A stretch of DNA of 64,000 nt from Paraburkholderia gardini (GTDB lineage: Bacteria; Pseudomonadota; Gammaproteobacteria; Burkholderiales; Burkholderiaceae): assembly GCF_907164575.1 (NCBI RefSeq), contig NZ_CAJQYY010000008.1:1-64000 (forward strand), written 5' to 3'. How positions within the stretch are numbered: position 1 is the stretch's first letter; every line of letters starts with the position of its first letter. Below the pieces are notes generated by a model. That model was not told the DNA's origin and searched no databases. It was given only the letters and a program-made list of their open reading frames with translations. Positions 28,423 to 39,527 of this stretch are shown piece after piece. Position numbers and translations under genes: made by a program.

Positions 28423-28961
28423 GCCTTTCCTGATTCGCTGAATGCGCGCGCGACGAGAAGGCGCCCTTCGCCCTCCACATCGAGCGAGAAGACGAGATCC
28501 GGCACGCCCAGCAGGGTGCCCGCGCGTTGCGGCCATTCGACGAGGCAGATCGCGCCGCTGTCGAAATATTCGCGAAAGCCCGCGTCGGCCCATTCGGCCG
28601 GATCGGTAAAACGATAGAGATCGAAGTGATACAGCTCAAGTTCCCCATCGGGCCTCTCGACCGCGTACGGTTCGACGAGCGTATAGGTCGGACTGCGCAC
28701 GCGTCCGCTGTGACCGAGCGCGCGGAGTGTCGCGCGAACGAGCGTGGTTTTGCCCGCGCCGAGATCGCCCGTCAACTGCACCTGCAAGCCGTGAAATGCA
28801 CGTGCGCCGCCGTGTTCGCCGGCGGCCTTGCGTACGCTTTCGATAGCGTGAGCGAAGCGCGCGCCGAAAGCGCTGGTGGCGGCTTCGTCCGCGAGCGCGA
28901 GGTGGCGTTCGAGCAGGACCGGAGCGGCGGGCGTGATGGCTTGATCGGGCTGGTCGGGCAT
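28404..28961 (-). CDS. tsaE: tRNA threonylcarbamoyladenosine biosynthesis ATPase TsaE
   Basis: P-loop ATPase of 185 residues that works with TsaB and TsaD in making t6A37 in tRNA. Walker A GDLGAGKTT is near residues 65-73, followed by SPTYTLVEPY and YHFDLYR. I chose the ATG at 28961; only 17 bp separate it from the divergent queG start, so the two promoters must overlap coding sequence. amiC follows with an overlap. Confidence 0.95.
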   Translation of the reverse strand: MPDQPDQAITPAAPVLLERHLALADEAATSAFGARFAHAIESVRKAAGEHGGARAFHGLQVQLTGDLGAGKTTLVRATLRALGHSGRVRSPTYTLVEPYAVERPDGELELYHFDLYRFTDPAEWADAGFREYFDSGAICLVEWPQRAGTLLGVPDLVFSLDVEGEGRLLVARAFSESGKACLQRC

Positions 28962-28978
28962 TCTCGTAAAATGGCGTG

Positions 28979-30244
28979 ATGAACCGAAGTCCGGAACCCC
29001 CAGAATCCTGCACGCCTGCGTCTGATGACGATGTGCGTGCCGTGCGTCATTTCGATGAAGCGGCGCTGGAAGCACTCGCGCAACGCATCAAAACGTGGGG
29101 CCGCGAACTCGGTTTCAGTGCAGTCGGTATCAGCGATACCGACCTCACGGCTGCCGAGGCGGGGCTCGCCGCATGGCTCGAAGCGGGCTGCCACGGCGAG
29201 ATGGATTATATGGCGAAACACGGCATGAAACGCGCGAGACCGGCCGAGCTTGTGGCCGGAACGCTACGCGTGATTACCGTGCGAATCGCCTATTTACCCG
29301 CTGAAACGCTGACGGGAAAGCGCGTTGAAAGCCACACGGCCACTACATCGAATCTCGCCGGAAGCGCCGTGCAGACGGGCCCTTACGACTGGCGGGCGCA
29401 GGAAAACCAGCGCCTCGCGGACCCGTCAGCGGCGGTCGTCTCGATCTATGCGCGCGGTCGCGACTATCACAAGGTGATGCGTAACCGTTTGCAACAGCTC
29501 GCTGAAAAAATCGAAGCGCAGATCGGCGCGTTCGGCTTTCGCGTCTTCACCGATTCCGCGCCGGTGCTCGAAGTCGAGTTGGCGCAGAAGGCAGGCATTG
29601 GCTGGCGCGGCAAGCACACGTTGCTGCTTCAGCGCGACGCCGGCTCGCTGTTTTTTCTCGGCGAGATCTATGTCGATGTGCCCTTGCCGACCGATGCACA
29701 AACCGCGCCCGAACGCGCGCCCGAAACACCGGGTGCGCATTGCGGCAGCTGCACCCGCTGCATCGAGGCCTGCCCGACGGGCGCGATCGTCGAACCTTAC
29801 AGAGTCGATGCGCGTCGCTGCATTTCCTATCTGACGATCGAACTGAAAGGCAGTATTCCCCAGGACTTGCGGCCGCTGATCGGCAATCGTGTGTATGGTT
29901 GCGACGACTGCCAGACGGTGTGCCCGTGGAACAAGTTCGCGCAGGCCGCGCCCGTCGCGGATTTCGACGTGCGGCACGGCCTCGACCGCGCGACGCTCGT
30001 CGATCTGTTCGCGTGGAGCGCCGACGATTTCGACACGCGCATGCAGGGCAGCGCGATCCGTCGCATCGGCTACGAATCGTGGCTGCGCAATCTCGCGGTC
30101 GGCATGGGCAACGCGCTGCGTGCGGATCGCGCGAGCCTTTCCGCCGATGCACGCGTGGCGATCGTCGACGCGTTGCGCGAGCGCGCGGGCGACGCATCGG
30201 CCATCGTCCGCGAGCACGTGGAATGGGCGCTCGAAGCAGCGTAA
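28979..30244 (+). CDS. queG: epoxyqueuosine reductase
   Basis: Cobalamin- and iron-sulfur-dependent enzyme of 421 residues that makes queuosine in tRNA from epoxyqueuosine. The first 4Fe-4S cluster is in CGSCTRCIEACPTGA (around residue 256) and the second in CDDCQTVCPW (around residue 307). Start choice is GTG 28976 or ATG 28979. There is no ribosome-binding site, but TAAAAT at 28967-28972 ends seven bases before the ATG, so the mRNA may be leaderless. It is divergent from tsaE, as in other proteobacteria where queG, nnr and tsaE cluster; nnr is missing here. Confidence 0.93.
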   Translation: MNRSPEPPESCTPASDDDVRAVRHFDEAALEALAQRIKTWGRELGFSAVGISDTDLTAAEAGLAAWLEAGCHGEMDYMAKHGMKRARPAELVAGTLRVITVRIAYLPAETLTGKRVESHTATTSNLAGSAVQTGPYDWRAQENQRLADPSAAVVSIYARGRDYHKVMRNRLQQLAEKIEAQIGAFGFRVFTDSAPVLEVELAQKAGIGWRGKHTLLLQRDAGSLFFLGEIYVDVPLPTDAQTAPERAPETPGAHCGSCTRCIEACPTGAIVEPYRVDARRCISYLTIELKGSIPQDLRPLIGNRVYGCDDCQTVCPWNKFAQAAPVADFDVRHGLDRATLVDLFAWSADDFDTRMQGSAIRRIGYESWLRNLAVGMGNALRADRASLSADARVAIVDALRERAGDASAIVREHVEWALEAA

Positions 30245-30333
30245 AGTAGCGGCAACCCGGCGGGGCGCCGGCATTGCGATCAACCTTTGTGGACCCGGAC
30301 GCGCACCGCACCTGTACCGGCAAGGAGGCCGTC

Positions 30334-30804
30334 ATGTTCAATGCAGTCATGGATGCGCCGTTCGGCAAGGTCGGCATCCGCATCGAAGGCAATGCCGTGC
30401 GCGAGATCGTCTATCTACCCGACTCGATGCGCAACGTCGAGCCGGATTCGCCGCTCGCGAAAGAAGCGGTCGCGCAGATCGAGCGTTATTTCGCGCGCGC
30501 GTCGGCGACGTTCGATCTGCCGCTCGCCGATGTCGGCAGCGCGTTTCAGCGTCGCGTGTGGCAGGCGATCAACGATATTCCACCGGGCATCGTGCGCACG
30601 TATGGACAGGTCGCGAGACAGGTCGGCAGCGCGCCGCGCGCGGTCGGGCAGGCGTGTGGCGCGAATTATTTTCCGCTGGTGATTCCATGTCATCGTGTGG
30701 TTGCGTCGGGCGGTATCGGCGGATTTGCGAATCACGCCGACGACGGCTATTTCCGCAAGGTCAAACGCTGGCTGCTCGCCCACGAAGGTGTCCCTTACAC
30801 ATGA
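30334..30804 (+). CDS. ogt: methylated-DNA--protein-cysteine S-methyltransferase
   Basis: DNA repair protein of 156 residues that transfers O6-alkyl groups from guanine to its own cysteine. The active-site motif PCHRVV lies near residue 115, with the GTYGQVA-like segment (VRTYGQVARQVG) before it. The ATG at 30334 has a strong AAGGAGG. Its stop overlaps the xerD start (ATGA). Confidence 0.94.
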   Translation: MFNAVMDAPFGKVGIRIEGNAVREIVYLPDSMRNVEPDSPLAKEAVAQIERYFARASATFDLPLADVGSAFQRRVWQAINDIPPGIVRTYGQVARQVGSAPRAVGQACGANYFPLVIPCHRVVASGGIGGFANHADDGYFRKVKRWLLAHEGVPYT

Positions 30805-31772
30805 CCGGCATGATCAGCACGGGCAGCACGAAAGGCATGAGCGAAACCATTCTCGAAGACCCACCCGTCGAATCGCCGCTCTTCGTCGCGAGCAGCGCAT
30901 CCATCGACGCGTTCTGCGACGCCCTCTGGCTCGAACACGGTCTTTCGCGCAACACGCTCGATGCGTATCGCCGCGATCTGAAGCTCTTCGCCGGATGGCT
31001 GGCCGGCACGCGCAATGGCTCGCTGGATGCCGCGGGCGAAGCCGATCTGAACGCGTACAGCGCGGCGCGTCAGAAAGACAAGTCCACTTCAGCGAACCGG
31101 CGTCTCTCCGTGTTTCGCCGCTATTACGCGTGGGCCGTGCGCGAGCATCGCGCGAGCGCCGATCCGACGCTGCGCATCCGTTCCGCGAAACAGCCGCCGC
31201 GCTTTCCTTCGACGCTCACCGAAGCGCAGGTCGAGGCGCTCCTCGGCGCGCCCGATATCGACACGCCGCTTGGCCTGCGCGATCGCACGATGCTCGAACT
31301 GATGTACGCGAGCGGACTGCGCGTGACGGAACTCGTCACGCTGAAAACCGTGGAGGTGGGGCTGAACGAAGGTGTCGTGCGCGTGATGGGGAAGGGCTCG
31401 AAGGAGCGCCTGATTCCATTCGGCGAAGAAGCGCACGGCTGGATCGAACGCTATCTGCGTGAGGCGCGGCCCGCGCTGCTCGGCGCGCGCGCAACCGACG
31501 CGCTGTTCGTGACGTCGCGCGCGGAAGGCATGACGCGTCAGCAGTTCTGGAACATCATCAAGCGTCACGCGGCGGCTGCGGATGTGCGCGCGCCGCTGTC
31601 GCCGCACACGCTGCGTCACGCGTTCGCGACGCATCTGCTGAACCATGGCGCCGACCTGCGCGTCGTGCAACTGCTGCTCGGCCACACCGATATTTCAACG
31701 ACGCAGATTTATACGCACGTCGCACGCGAGCGGCTGAAGTCGCTGCACGCGATGCATCATCCGCGCGGATAA
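30801..31772 (+). CDS. xerD: site-specific tyrosine recombinase XerD
   Basis: Recombinase of 323 residues that resolves chromosome dimers at dif with XerC. Catalytic residues are visible: Arg in SGLRVTEL, Lys in GKGSKER, His-x-x-Arg in HTLRHAF, His in GHTDISTT and Tyr in IYTH near the end. The ATG at 30801 overlaps the ogt stop; a later ATG at 30837 (MSETILE) would give 311 residues and is also possible. No dif site is seen in the window. Confidence 0.93.
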   Translation: MTGMISTGSTKGMSETILEDPPVESPLFVASSASIDAFCDALWLEHGLSRNTLDAYRRDLKLFAGWLAGTRNGSLDAAGEADLNAYSAARQKDKSTSANRRLSVFRRYYAWAVREHRASADPTLRIRSAKQPPRFPSTLTEAQVEALLGAPDIDTPLGLRDRTMLELMYASGLRVTELVTLKTVEVGLNEGVVRVMGKGSKERLIPFGEEAHGWIERYLREARPALLGARATDALFVTSRAEGMTRQQFWNIIKRHAAAADVRAPLSPHTLRHAFATHLLNHGADLRVVQLLLGHTDISTTQIYTHVARERLKSLHAMHHPRG

Positions 31773-31788
31773 CGCCCTGGTTTCAGGC

Positions 31789-33360
31789 TCAAGCCAGCTC
31801 ACGAAGGCGGTGCTTGAGAATCTTGCCCGTCGATGCAGCGGGTAATGCCGCGAGCACGCGCACTTCGGCGGGCCGCTTGTAAGGCGCGAGCCGCGCGCCG
31901 CACCATTCGATCAGCTCAGCCGGCGTGACCTTCGCGCCGGCCACGAGTTCGACGAACGCGACCACTTCCTCATTGCCCTCGACGGCGCGTCCGATCACCG
32001 CCGACTGCACGACATCGGGATGCGCGTTCAGCACGTGCTCGACTTCGGCCGGATAGACGTTGAAACCCGAGCGGATGATCAGCTCCTTGCTGCGCCCGAC
32101 GATGGAGAGCGTGCCGTCCGCTTCCTCGCGTGCGAGATCGCCAGTCTTGAGCCAGCCGTCTTCGGTGACGGTGGCGCGGGTCTGCTCCGGGTTGCGGTAA
32201 TAGCCGAGCATCACGTTCGGCCCGCGCACCCACAGCTCACCGATTTCGCCGTCCGCCGCCTCGACGCCGTCGAGCATCACGAACCGCACTTCCACGCCGG
32301 GAATCACCTGTCCGACCGATACGTCCGCGCGGGGCGCGTCGAGCATCGTCTGCGATACGGTCGGACTGCTTTCGGTCATGCCGTAGCCGTTGTGCAGCGG
32401 CACGCCGTACACGCTTTCGACGCGCGCCTTCAGCGCGGCGTCGAGCGGCGAGCCGCCCGAATACGCAAACCGCAGACGCGGCGCCGACCACGCGTAGCCG
32501 TGCATCTGCAGATGCTCGAGCAGCTTCGCGTGCATCGCCGGCACGCCCTGAAAAATCGACACGTTCTCGTATGCGAGCGCGCGCCGCACGGCTTCAGGTG
32601 TAAACCGCGACGCAAGCCGCACCGTGGCGCCCGCGTGCAGGCTGCCGAGACACACCGATGCAAGCCCGTATACGTGCGAAATCGGCAGCACCGCGTACAC
32701 GACGTCGTCCGGGCCGACACGGCGCAGCGTGCTCGACATCGTCGCGATGAACATCAGGTTCCGGTGCGAGAGCATCACGCCTTTCGGCGTGCCGGTCGTG
32801 CCCGTCGTGTAGATGAGCGCGGCGCACTGCTTTTCGCTGGCGGCTTCGACGGGTTCCGCATGCACGTGCGCATCGGCGACGAACGACCATGTGCCGATGT
32901 CGATTGGCGTCGCGGTTGCCGGTGTGGCTTTGGCGCCATGGCGTTGTGCGTGATCGCGCGCATCGGACGACGCATCGACCGCGTACGCGATCACGCGCGG
33001 CGCTGCATGCGTGCGGATCGCGTCAAGCTCGGCCGCCGAAAGCCGCGCGTTCGACATGAGCGCCCAGGCGTCGAGTTTCGCGGTGGCGAACAACAGCACC
33101 ACCTGAACGATGCTGTTCTCCGCGACGATCATCACGCGGTCGCCCGCGCGCACCCCCAGCTCGCGTAACCGCGCGGCGGTTTCAATGACCGCGTCGGCGA
33201 GTTGCTGGCGCGTGAGCTGGCGTGCGTCCTCGACCAGCGAGACACGATGCGGGTCGCGCGCCGCAGCCAGCGCCGGAATATCGGCGATGCGCGCGGGCAG
33301 GGCGGCGAGCAGCGCGGGAATGTCGAATGCGGGGGAATGTGGGGTGGTGCTGGCCGTCAC
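31789..33360 (-). CDS. AMP-dependent acyl-CoA synthetase/ligase
   Basis: ANL-superfamily enzyme of 523 residues that activates a carboxylic acid as acyl-AMP and transfers it to CoA. Motifs are YTTGTTGTPKG (about residues 190-200), GYGMTESSP, TGDLA and the C-terminal acylation Lys in ASTGKILKH. I chose the GTG at 33360 because GGAGACA lies just upstream. It lies between convergent xerD and divergent ybaK and has no operon partner, so the acid substrate cannot be named. Confidence 0.88.
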   Translation of the reverse strand: MTASTTPHSPAFDIPALLAALPARIADIPALAAARDPHRVSLVEDARQLTRQQLADAVIETAARLRELGVRAGDRVMIVAENSIVQVVLLFATAKLDAWALMSNARLSAAELDAIRTHAAPRVIAYAVDASSDARDHAQRHGAKATPATATPIDIGTWSFVADAHVHAEPVEAASEKQCAALIYTTGTTGTPKGVMLSHRNLMFIATMSSTLRRVGPDDVVYAVLPISHVYGLASVCLGSLHAGATVRLASRFTPEAVRRALAYENVSIFQGVPAMHAKLLEHLQMHGYAWSAPRLRFAYSGGSPLDAALKARVESVYGVPLHNGYGMTESSPTVSQTMLDAPRADVSVGQVIPGVEVRFVMLDGVEAADGEIGELWVRGPNVMLGYYRNPEQTRATVTEDGWLKTGDLAREEADGTLSIVGRSKELIIRSGFNVYPAEVEHVLNAHPDVVQSAVIGRAVEGNEEVVAFVELVAGAKVTPAELIEWCGARLAPYKRPAEVRVLAALPAASTGKILKHRLRELA

Positions 33361-33491
33361 GGCTGTCTCCTCGTCGCGCCGCAGCGCGCGGCGGCGGAAT
33401 ATTTTCGAACGATCGTGCCACATTCGCGTGGCGCGCACAATTCAGGTTTGAGCAAATGGCTGTCGCAGAGCGACGCCATTACAATGCGCCG

Positions 33492-33983
33492 ATGAGCAAA
33501 TCCAGACGCGTCTCCGAAACGCCCGCGACGCAGTTTCTGCGACGTCACGGCGTCGCGTTCGGCGAGCATCCTTACGAATATGTGGACCACGGCGGCACGG
33601 CGGAATCCGCGCGCCAGCTGGGCGTCGACGAACATCACGTGGTCAAGACGCTCGTGATGGAAGACGAACACGCGAAACCGCTGATCGTACTGATGCACGG
33701 CGATCGCACCGTATCGACGAAGAATCTCGCGCGGCAGATCGGTGCGAAGCGCGTCGAGCCCTGCAAGCCGGATGTCGCGAGCAGGCATTCAGGGTATCTG
33801 ATTGGCGGCACCTCGCCGTTCGGCACGAAAAAGGCGCTGCCGGTGTACGTCGAATCGACGATTCTCGAACTCGAGCGGATCTGGCTCAACGGCGGGCGTC
33901 GCGGGTTTCTGGTCAGCATCGCGCCGAAGGTCGTGACGGATCTGCTGCAGGCAAAGCCGGTGCAATGCGCGATCGACGAGTGA
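33492..33983 (+). CDS. ybaK: YbaK-type aminoacyl-tRNA deacylase (Cys-tRNA(Pro))
   Basis: Trans-editing enzyme of 163 residues that hydrolyses mischarged Cys-tRNA(Pro). The conserved Lys lies in HHVVKTL (about residue 48) and the GGTSPFG segment (about residue 103) matches the YbaK family. TACAAT at 33480-33485 ends six bases before the ATG at 33492 and there is no ribosome-binding site, so this may be a leaderless transcript. Confidence 0.9.
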   Translation: MSKSRRVSETPATQFLRRHGVAFGEHPYEYVDHGGTAESARQLGVDEHHVVKTLVMEDEHAKPLIVLMHGDRTVSTKNLARQIGAKRVEPCKPDVASRHSGYLIGGTSPFGTKKALPVYVESTILELERIWLNGGRRGFLVSIAPKVVTDLLQAKPVQCAIDE

Positions 33984-34128
33984 CCACATCGACGCCGGCG
34001 CGTGACGTCCGCACGGGTTTCGCCGGCTGCGTTCGGTAGAATATGCACCTTCGTGTTCGCGCTGCACGGACAGTTTCGCTTTCGTAACCCCTTCGCCTTT
34101 CCGGCGCACTACAAAAAGAGTTCCCAGC

Positions 34129-34767
34129 ATGGAAAACCTGATCGCCGCCGTCCTGGCTTATCTGATCGGCTCGGTGTCGTTCGCCGTGATCGTGAGCGCC
34201 GCGATGGGGCTCGCCGACCCGCGCTCGTATGGCTCGAAGAACCCGGGCGCGACCAACGTGCTGCGCAGCGGCAACAAGCTCGCGGCGATCCTGACGTTGC
34301 TCGGCGACGCGTTCAAGGGCTGGCTTGCCGTGTGGCTCACCAGCCACTTCGGCCCGCACTACGGCCTCGACGATCCGGCGATCGCGCTCGCCGCCATCGC
34401 CGTGTTCCTTGGCCATCTGTATCCGGTATTTTTCCGCTTCAAGGGCGGCAAGGGCGTGGCGACGGCGGCCGGCGTGCTGCTCGCGATCAACCCGGTGCTC
34501 GGCATCGCGACCATGCTGACGTGGTTGATCATCGCGTTCTTTTTTCGCTATTCGTCGCTGGCGGCGCTGGTGGCCGCTGTGTTCGCGCCGCTCTTCGACG
34601 TGTTCCTGTTCGGCGCGAACATCATCGCGCTGGCCGTACTGGCAATGAGCGCGCTGCTGGTCTGGCGTCATCGCTCGAATATCGCGAAGCTGCTCGCCGG
34701 CAAGGAAAGCCGCATCGGCGACAGGAAAAAGCGCAATGCGCCGCCGCCCGCGGGCAAGGCGCATTGA
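34129..34767 (+). CDS. plsY: glycerol-3-phosphate acyltransferase PlsY
   Basis: Inner-membrane acyltransferase of 212 residues that transfers the acyl group of acyl-phosphate to glycerol 3-phosphate, the first step of phospholipid synthesis. Family motifs are [12 protein letters not shown] (about 36-47), the [18 protein letters not shown] loop (about 98-115), and five or more membrane segments. It follows ybaK by 145 bp and converges on yajQ. Confidence 0.95.
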   Translation: MENLIAAVLAYLIGSVSFAVIVSAAMGLADPRSYGSKNPGATNVLRSGNKLAAILTLLGDAFKGWLAVWLTSHFGPHYGLDDPAIALAAIAVFLGHLYPVFFRFKGGKGVATAAGVLLAINPVLGIATMLTWLIIAFFFRYSSLAALVAAVFAPLFDVFLFGANIIALAVLAMSALLVWRHRSNIAKLLAGKESRIGDRKKRNAPPPAGKAH

Positions 34768-34838
34768 GTTTTCCGGCGGCGTCGAGCCCGATGTGCCGCC
34801 GTGGCCTCTTCTGACGATGCCGTGGCGCCTCGCGCCGG

Positions 34839-35324
34839 CTAGTCGCGGAAGTTGTTGAAGTCGAGCGGCGTATCGGTGACGTCCTTGCGCAGCATCGCGA
34901 TCGTGCCTTGCAGGTCGTCGCGCTTGGTGCCCGTCACGCGCACCGCGTCGCCCTGAATGCTCGCCTGGACCTTGATCTTGCTGTCCTTCACGAGCTTGAC
35001 GATCTTTTTGGCGAGGTCGCCCGAGACGCCTTTCTTCACCGTGATGACCTGCTTGACCTTGTCGCCGCCGATCTTCTCGATCTTGCCGTAATCGAGAAAG
35101 CGCACGTCGACGTTGCGCTTTGCCATCTTCGACACGAGGACGTCCTTGACCTGCGTGAGCTTGAAGTCGTCGTCGGCGTAGGCGATGAGTTCGCGCTCCT
35201 TCTGCTCGACGCGGGCATCCGAGCCCTTGAAGTCGAAACGGGTGGAAATTTCCTTGTTGGACTGCTCGATCGCGTTCTTGACTTCGATCATGTTGGCTTC
35301 GCTGACAACGTCAAACGATGGCAT
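34839..35324 (-). CDS. yajQ: YajQ family nucleotide-binding protein
   Basis: Protein of 161 residues with two RNP-like domains (MPSFDVVSE start, [11 protein letters not shown]). Relatives in Xanthomonas and Pseudomonas bind cyclic di-GMP and influence virulence transcription. The sequence is highly conserved and complete. A GGGAG site precedes the ATG. It is divergent from murB. Confidence 0.95.
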   Translation of the reverse strand: MPSFDVVSEANMIEVKNAIEQSNKEISTRFDFKGSDARVEQKERELIAYADDDFKLTQVKDVLVSKMAKRNVDVRFLDYGKIEKIGGDKVKQVITVKKGVSGDLAKKIVKLVKDSKIKVQASIQGDAVRVTGTKRDDLQGTIAMLRKDVTDTPLDFNNFRD

Positions 35325-35573
35325 TGCATTCTCCCAATAGTGCCGCGAGGCGGACGCGGCCGGCAGGCCGCGCGTGACGCACTCGCTATAATCACGAACC
35401 GGACGTCATTTTACCGACGCCGCTCCCATTTGCCCAAGGTCGTCGCGCAATAGTGCGCGGCGCAGCTTCACCGGCTTCCGCCTGATTTCCGTGCGTGCCG
35501 CGGGCCTGCACGGCGAGCCGATGCCGAAACCCCGCTCAACACGTACGTTTAACACGTTCACCCAGCAATCCCG

Positions 35574-36614
35574 ATGCCTCAAGCCGCTTCCGCCTTATTT
35601 GTTTCGCATTTTCCGCTCAAGGCGCACAACACGTTTGGCTTCGACGTGGCGGCGCGCTATGCGTGCAGCATTGAGCACGAGACGCAACTCGCGGCCGCGG
35701 TGAACGATTCGCGCGTGGCCGCGTTGCCGCGACTGGTGCTGGGCGGCGGCAGCAACGTCGTGCTGACGGGCGACTTCGACGGACTGGTGCTGCTGATCGC
35801 GCTGCACGGGCGTCGTGTTGTCCGCGAAGACGACGCCGCCTGGTACGTCGAGGCGGCGGCGGGCGAGAACTGGCACGCGTTCGTCGCGTGGACGCTCGCG
35901 CGGGGCTTGCCGGGGCTCGAGAACCTCGCGTTGATTCCGGGGACGGTCGGCGCGGCGCCGATCCAGAACATCGGCGCGTACGGCCTTGAAATGTGCGAGC
36001 GCTTCGCGTCGCTGCGTGCGGTGGAGCTGGCGACGGGCGAAGCCGTCGAGTTCGACGCCGATGCGTGCCGTTTCGGTTACCGCGACAGTTTCTTCAAGCG
36101 TGAAGGGCGGGATCGCTTCGTGATTACGTCGGTGACGTTCCGTCTGCCGAAAGCGTGGGCGCCGCGGGCTGGATATGCGGATATCGCACGCGAACTGTCG
36201 GCACGCGGGTTGGGCCATGCCGCGCCGGATGCACAGGCGATCTTCGATGCGGTAGTCGCCGTGCGGCGGGCCAAGCTGCCCGATCCGCTCGAACTGGGCA
36301 ATGCGGGGAGCTTCTTCAAGAACCCGGTGATCGACAGCGCGCAGTTCGACGCCTTGCAGCAGCGTGAGCCGGATGTCGTGTCGTACCGGCAGCCGGATGG
36401 CAGCGTGAAGCTGGCGGCGGGCTGGCTGATCGACCGGTGCGGCTGGAAAGGACGGGCGATCGGCGCGGCGGCCGTGCATGACCGGCAGGCACTGGTGCTG
36501 GTGAATCGCGGCGGCGCGACGGGCGCGGACGTTCTGGCGCTCGCGCGGGCCATCCAGGCGGATGTGCTTGCGCGGTTCGGCGTGGGACTGGAGCCGGAGC
36601 CGGTTTGTTTGTAG
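35574..36614 (+). CDS. murB: UDP-N-acetylenolpyruvoylglucosamine reductase
   Basis: FAD enzyme of 346 residues that makes UDP-N-acetylmuramate for peptidoglycan. Motifs are LGGGSNVVL (about 57-65), [15 protein letters not shown] (about 123-137), YRDSFFKRE and [10 protein letters not shown]. It is a type I MurB by length. A bidirectional terminator shared with argG follows. Confidence 0.95.
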   Translation: MPQAASALFVSHFPLKAHNTFGFDVAARYACSIEHETQLAAAVNDSRVAALPRLVLGGGSNVVLTGDFDGLVLLIALHGRRVVREDDAAWYVEAAAGENWHAFVAWTLARGLPGLENLALIPGTVGAAPIQNIGAYGLEMCERFASLRAVELATGEAVEFDADACRFGYRDSFFKREGRDRFVITSVTFRLPKAWAPRAGYADIARELSARGLGHAAPDAQAIFDAVVAVRRAKLPDPLELGNAGSFFKNPVIDSAQFDALQQREPDVVSYRQPDGSVKLAAGWLIDRCGWKGRAIGAAAVHDRQALVLVNRGGATGADVLALARAIQADVLARFGVGLEPEPVCL

Positions 36615-36666
36615 CGCGTGCGTTGTACACGTGATGGGCGCGCTGCTCGGGTCACGCAAAGGATAT

Positions 36667-36696
36667 GAAAAAGGGCACCTCATGGTGCCCTTTTTC
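36667..36696. terminator. bidirectional terminator between murB and argG
   Basis: GAAAAAGGGCACC pairs with GGTGCCCTTTTTC around a TCAT loop. T-runs are present on both strands. Confidence 0.9.
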
Positions 36697-36829
36697 GATG
36701 ATGCGCGATCAGCGACGCATTGTTGCTCGATCTGCCTGAACCTCGCCGCGATGGCTTCGGTTCAGCTTGCGGCAGTCATTGGCACTTGCGCTTTGCGCTC
36801 AGCCTTACCACCGCGGGGCGCTGGCCTTT

Positions 36830-38056
<1,227 letters not shown>

Positions 38057-38136
38057 GGTGAACTCGTAGCTGGAAAAATGCGGGAAAACGGCGCGCGCCG
38101 GCTGATCCGGGCACGTAAAAACGCTATTTTGACACT

Positions 38137-38160
38137 AAACCGCGGGCGCACCCGCGGTTT
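38137..38160. terminator. hairpin between argF and argG
   Basis: AAACCGCGGG pairs with CCCGCGGTTT around CGCA, 14 bp downstream of the argF stop. The minus-strand T-run is short, so strength is uncertain. Confidence 0.6.
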
Positions 38161-38173
38161 TGGGCCGGCACGC

Positions 38174-39103
38174 TCAGTGATTGAGCTTGCCGAGCAGCAG
38201 GAATTCCATCAGCGCCTTTTGCACATGCAGACGGTTTTCCGCTTCGTCCCACACGACGCTCTGCGGCCCGTCGATCACGTCGGCGCTGACTTCCTCGCCG
38301 CGATGCGCCGGCAGGCAGTGCATGAAAAGCGCGTCGGCATTCGCGCGCGCCATCATGTCGGCGTCGACGCACCAGTCGGCGAACGCCTGCTTGCGGGCTT
38401 CGTTTTCAGCTTCGAAACCCATGCTGGTCCAGACATCGGTGGTGACGAGATCGGCGCCCGCGCAGGCTTTGTTCGGATCGTCGAATTCCTGCCAGCTCGG
38501 CGCGCTCTCCGCCGCGACGAGCGCGCGATCGAGCTTGTAACCCGGCGGCGTGGAGATGCGCAGGTTGAACCCGAGAATGTGCGCGGCTTCGATCCACGTG
38601 TAGAGCATGTTGTTCGCGTCGCCGACCCACGCAACCGACTTGCCGCGAATCGGGCCGCGATGCTCGAAGTACGTGAAGATGTCCGCCAGCACCTGGCACG
38701 GGTGAAACTCGTTCGTGAGACCGTTGATGACCGGCACGCGCGAATTGTCGGCAAAGCGCTGGATGATGTCCTGGCCGAACGTGCGGATCATGATGATGTC
38801 GACCATGCGCGAGATGACCTGCGCCGCGTCTTCGATCGGTTCGCCGCGGCCGAGTTGCGTGTCGCGCGTGCTCATGAACACGGCGTGGCCGCCGAGCTGG
38901 AAGATGCCTGCCTCGAACGACAGGCGCGTGCGCGTCGAGTTTTTCTCGAAGATCATCGCGAGCGTGCGGTCGTGCAGCGGATGGTAAGTCTCGTAGTTCT
39001 TGAACTTGCGTTTCAGAATGCGGGCGCGCTCGAGCACGTACTCGTAGTCTTCCAGCGAGAAATCCTTGAACTGCAGATAGTGACGAATTTTCTTGGCGGT
39101 CAT
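38174..39103 (-). CDS. argF: ornithine carbamoyltransferase
   Basis: Enzyme of 309 residues that makes citrulline from ornithine and carbamoyl phosphate. The carbamoyl phosphate motif STRTRLSFE lies at about 51-59; HPCQ (near 130) and HCLPAHRG (near 270) are catalytic. Together with argG it supplies the last steps of arginine synthesis except argH, which is not in the window. Confidence 0.97.
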   Translation of the reverse strand: MTAKKIRHYLQFKDFSLEDYEYVLERARILKRKFKNYETYHPLHDRTLAMIFEKNSTRTRLSFEAGIFQLGGHAVFMSTRDTQLGRGEPIEDAAQVISRMVDIIMIRTFGQDIIQRFADNSRVPVINGLTNEFHPCQVLADIFTYFEHRGPIRGKSVAWVGDANNMLYTWIEAAHILGFNLRISTPPGYKLDRALVAAESAPSWQEFDDPNKACAGADLVTTDVWTSMGFEAENEARKQAFADWCVDADMMARANADALFMHCLPAHRGEEVSADVIDGPQSVVWDEAENRLHVQKALMEFLLLGKLNH

Positions 39104-39305
39104 GAAACAAATACGGCGGTTTCACCCGGCAGAATTGCCGGACGGCGCCGCCGTCGTTTTGTGGTAACTCAATGCAGCATAAAGGATTTTGCCTGGTTTG
39201 ACGAGTCGGCCAGACGGCCATATGAGAGCCTGCGAGGGCGTGCGGGGCATTCCGTATGCATGTGTCAGGAGGCTTGTGTGCAGTGCGGAACAACATCCGC
39301 TGCGC

Positions 39306-39311
39306 TATAAT
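39306..39311 (+). promoter_or_regulatory. -10 element in the long leader before the DUF3579 gene
   Basis: A perfect TATAAT stands in a GC-rich 424-bp gap between divergent argF and the DUF3579 gene. The -35 region is weak. If used, it gives a leader of about 210 nt. I see no open reading frame of quality or named riboswitch in this leader. Confidence 0.45.
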
Positions 39312-39527
39312 CTCAGGGTTTTCCCAAGCCCGGCAGGCAGGCGCCGAGCTTTCGGGACACGGCTCGCGCGTGGGGTCCACGCAATCCCTTTCGCGTGGTG
39401 TGCTCTCCGCCTGGCGGCGTGTTTCAGGGCGTCACGGCGCGGTTTGCACGCGTCGTCCCGGATCTTCAGGTAGCCGCAAGGGTCCACAGGCACGCACTTC
39501 CCAGGGCAGTCATACAGGAATCCCTAC

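Noticed and set aside
29889..30800. N-terminal extension of xerD across the end of queG and ogt
   Set aside because: It overlaps two conserved genes in another frame; XerD similarity begins after 30801.
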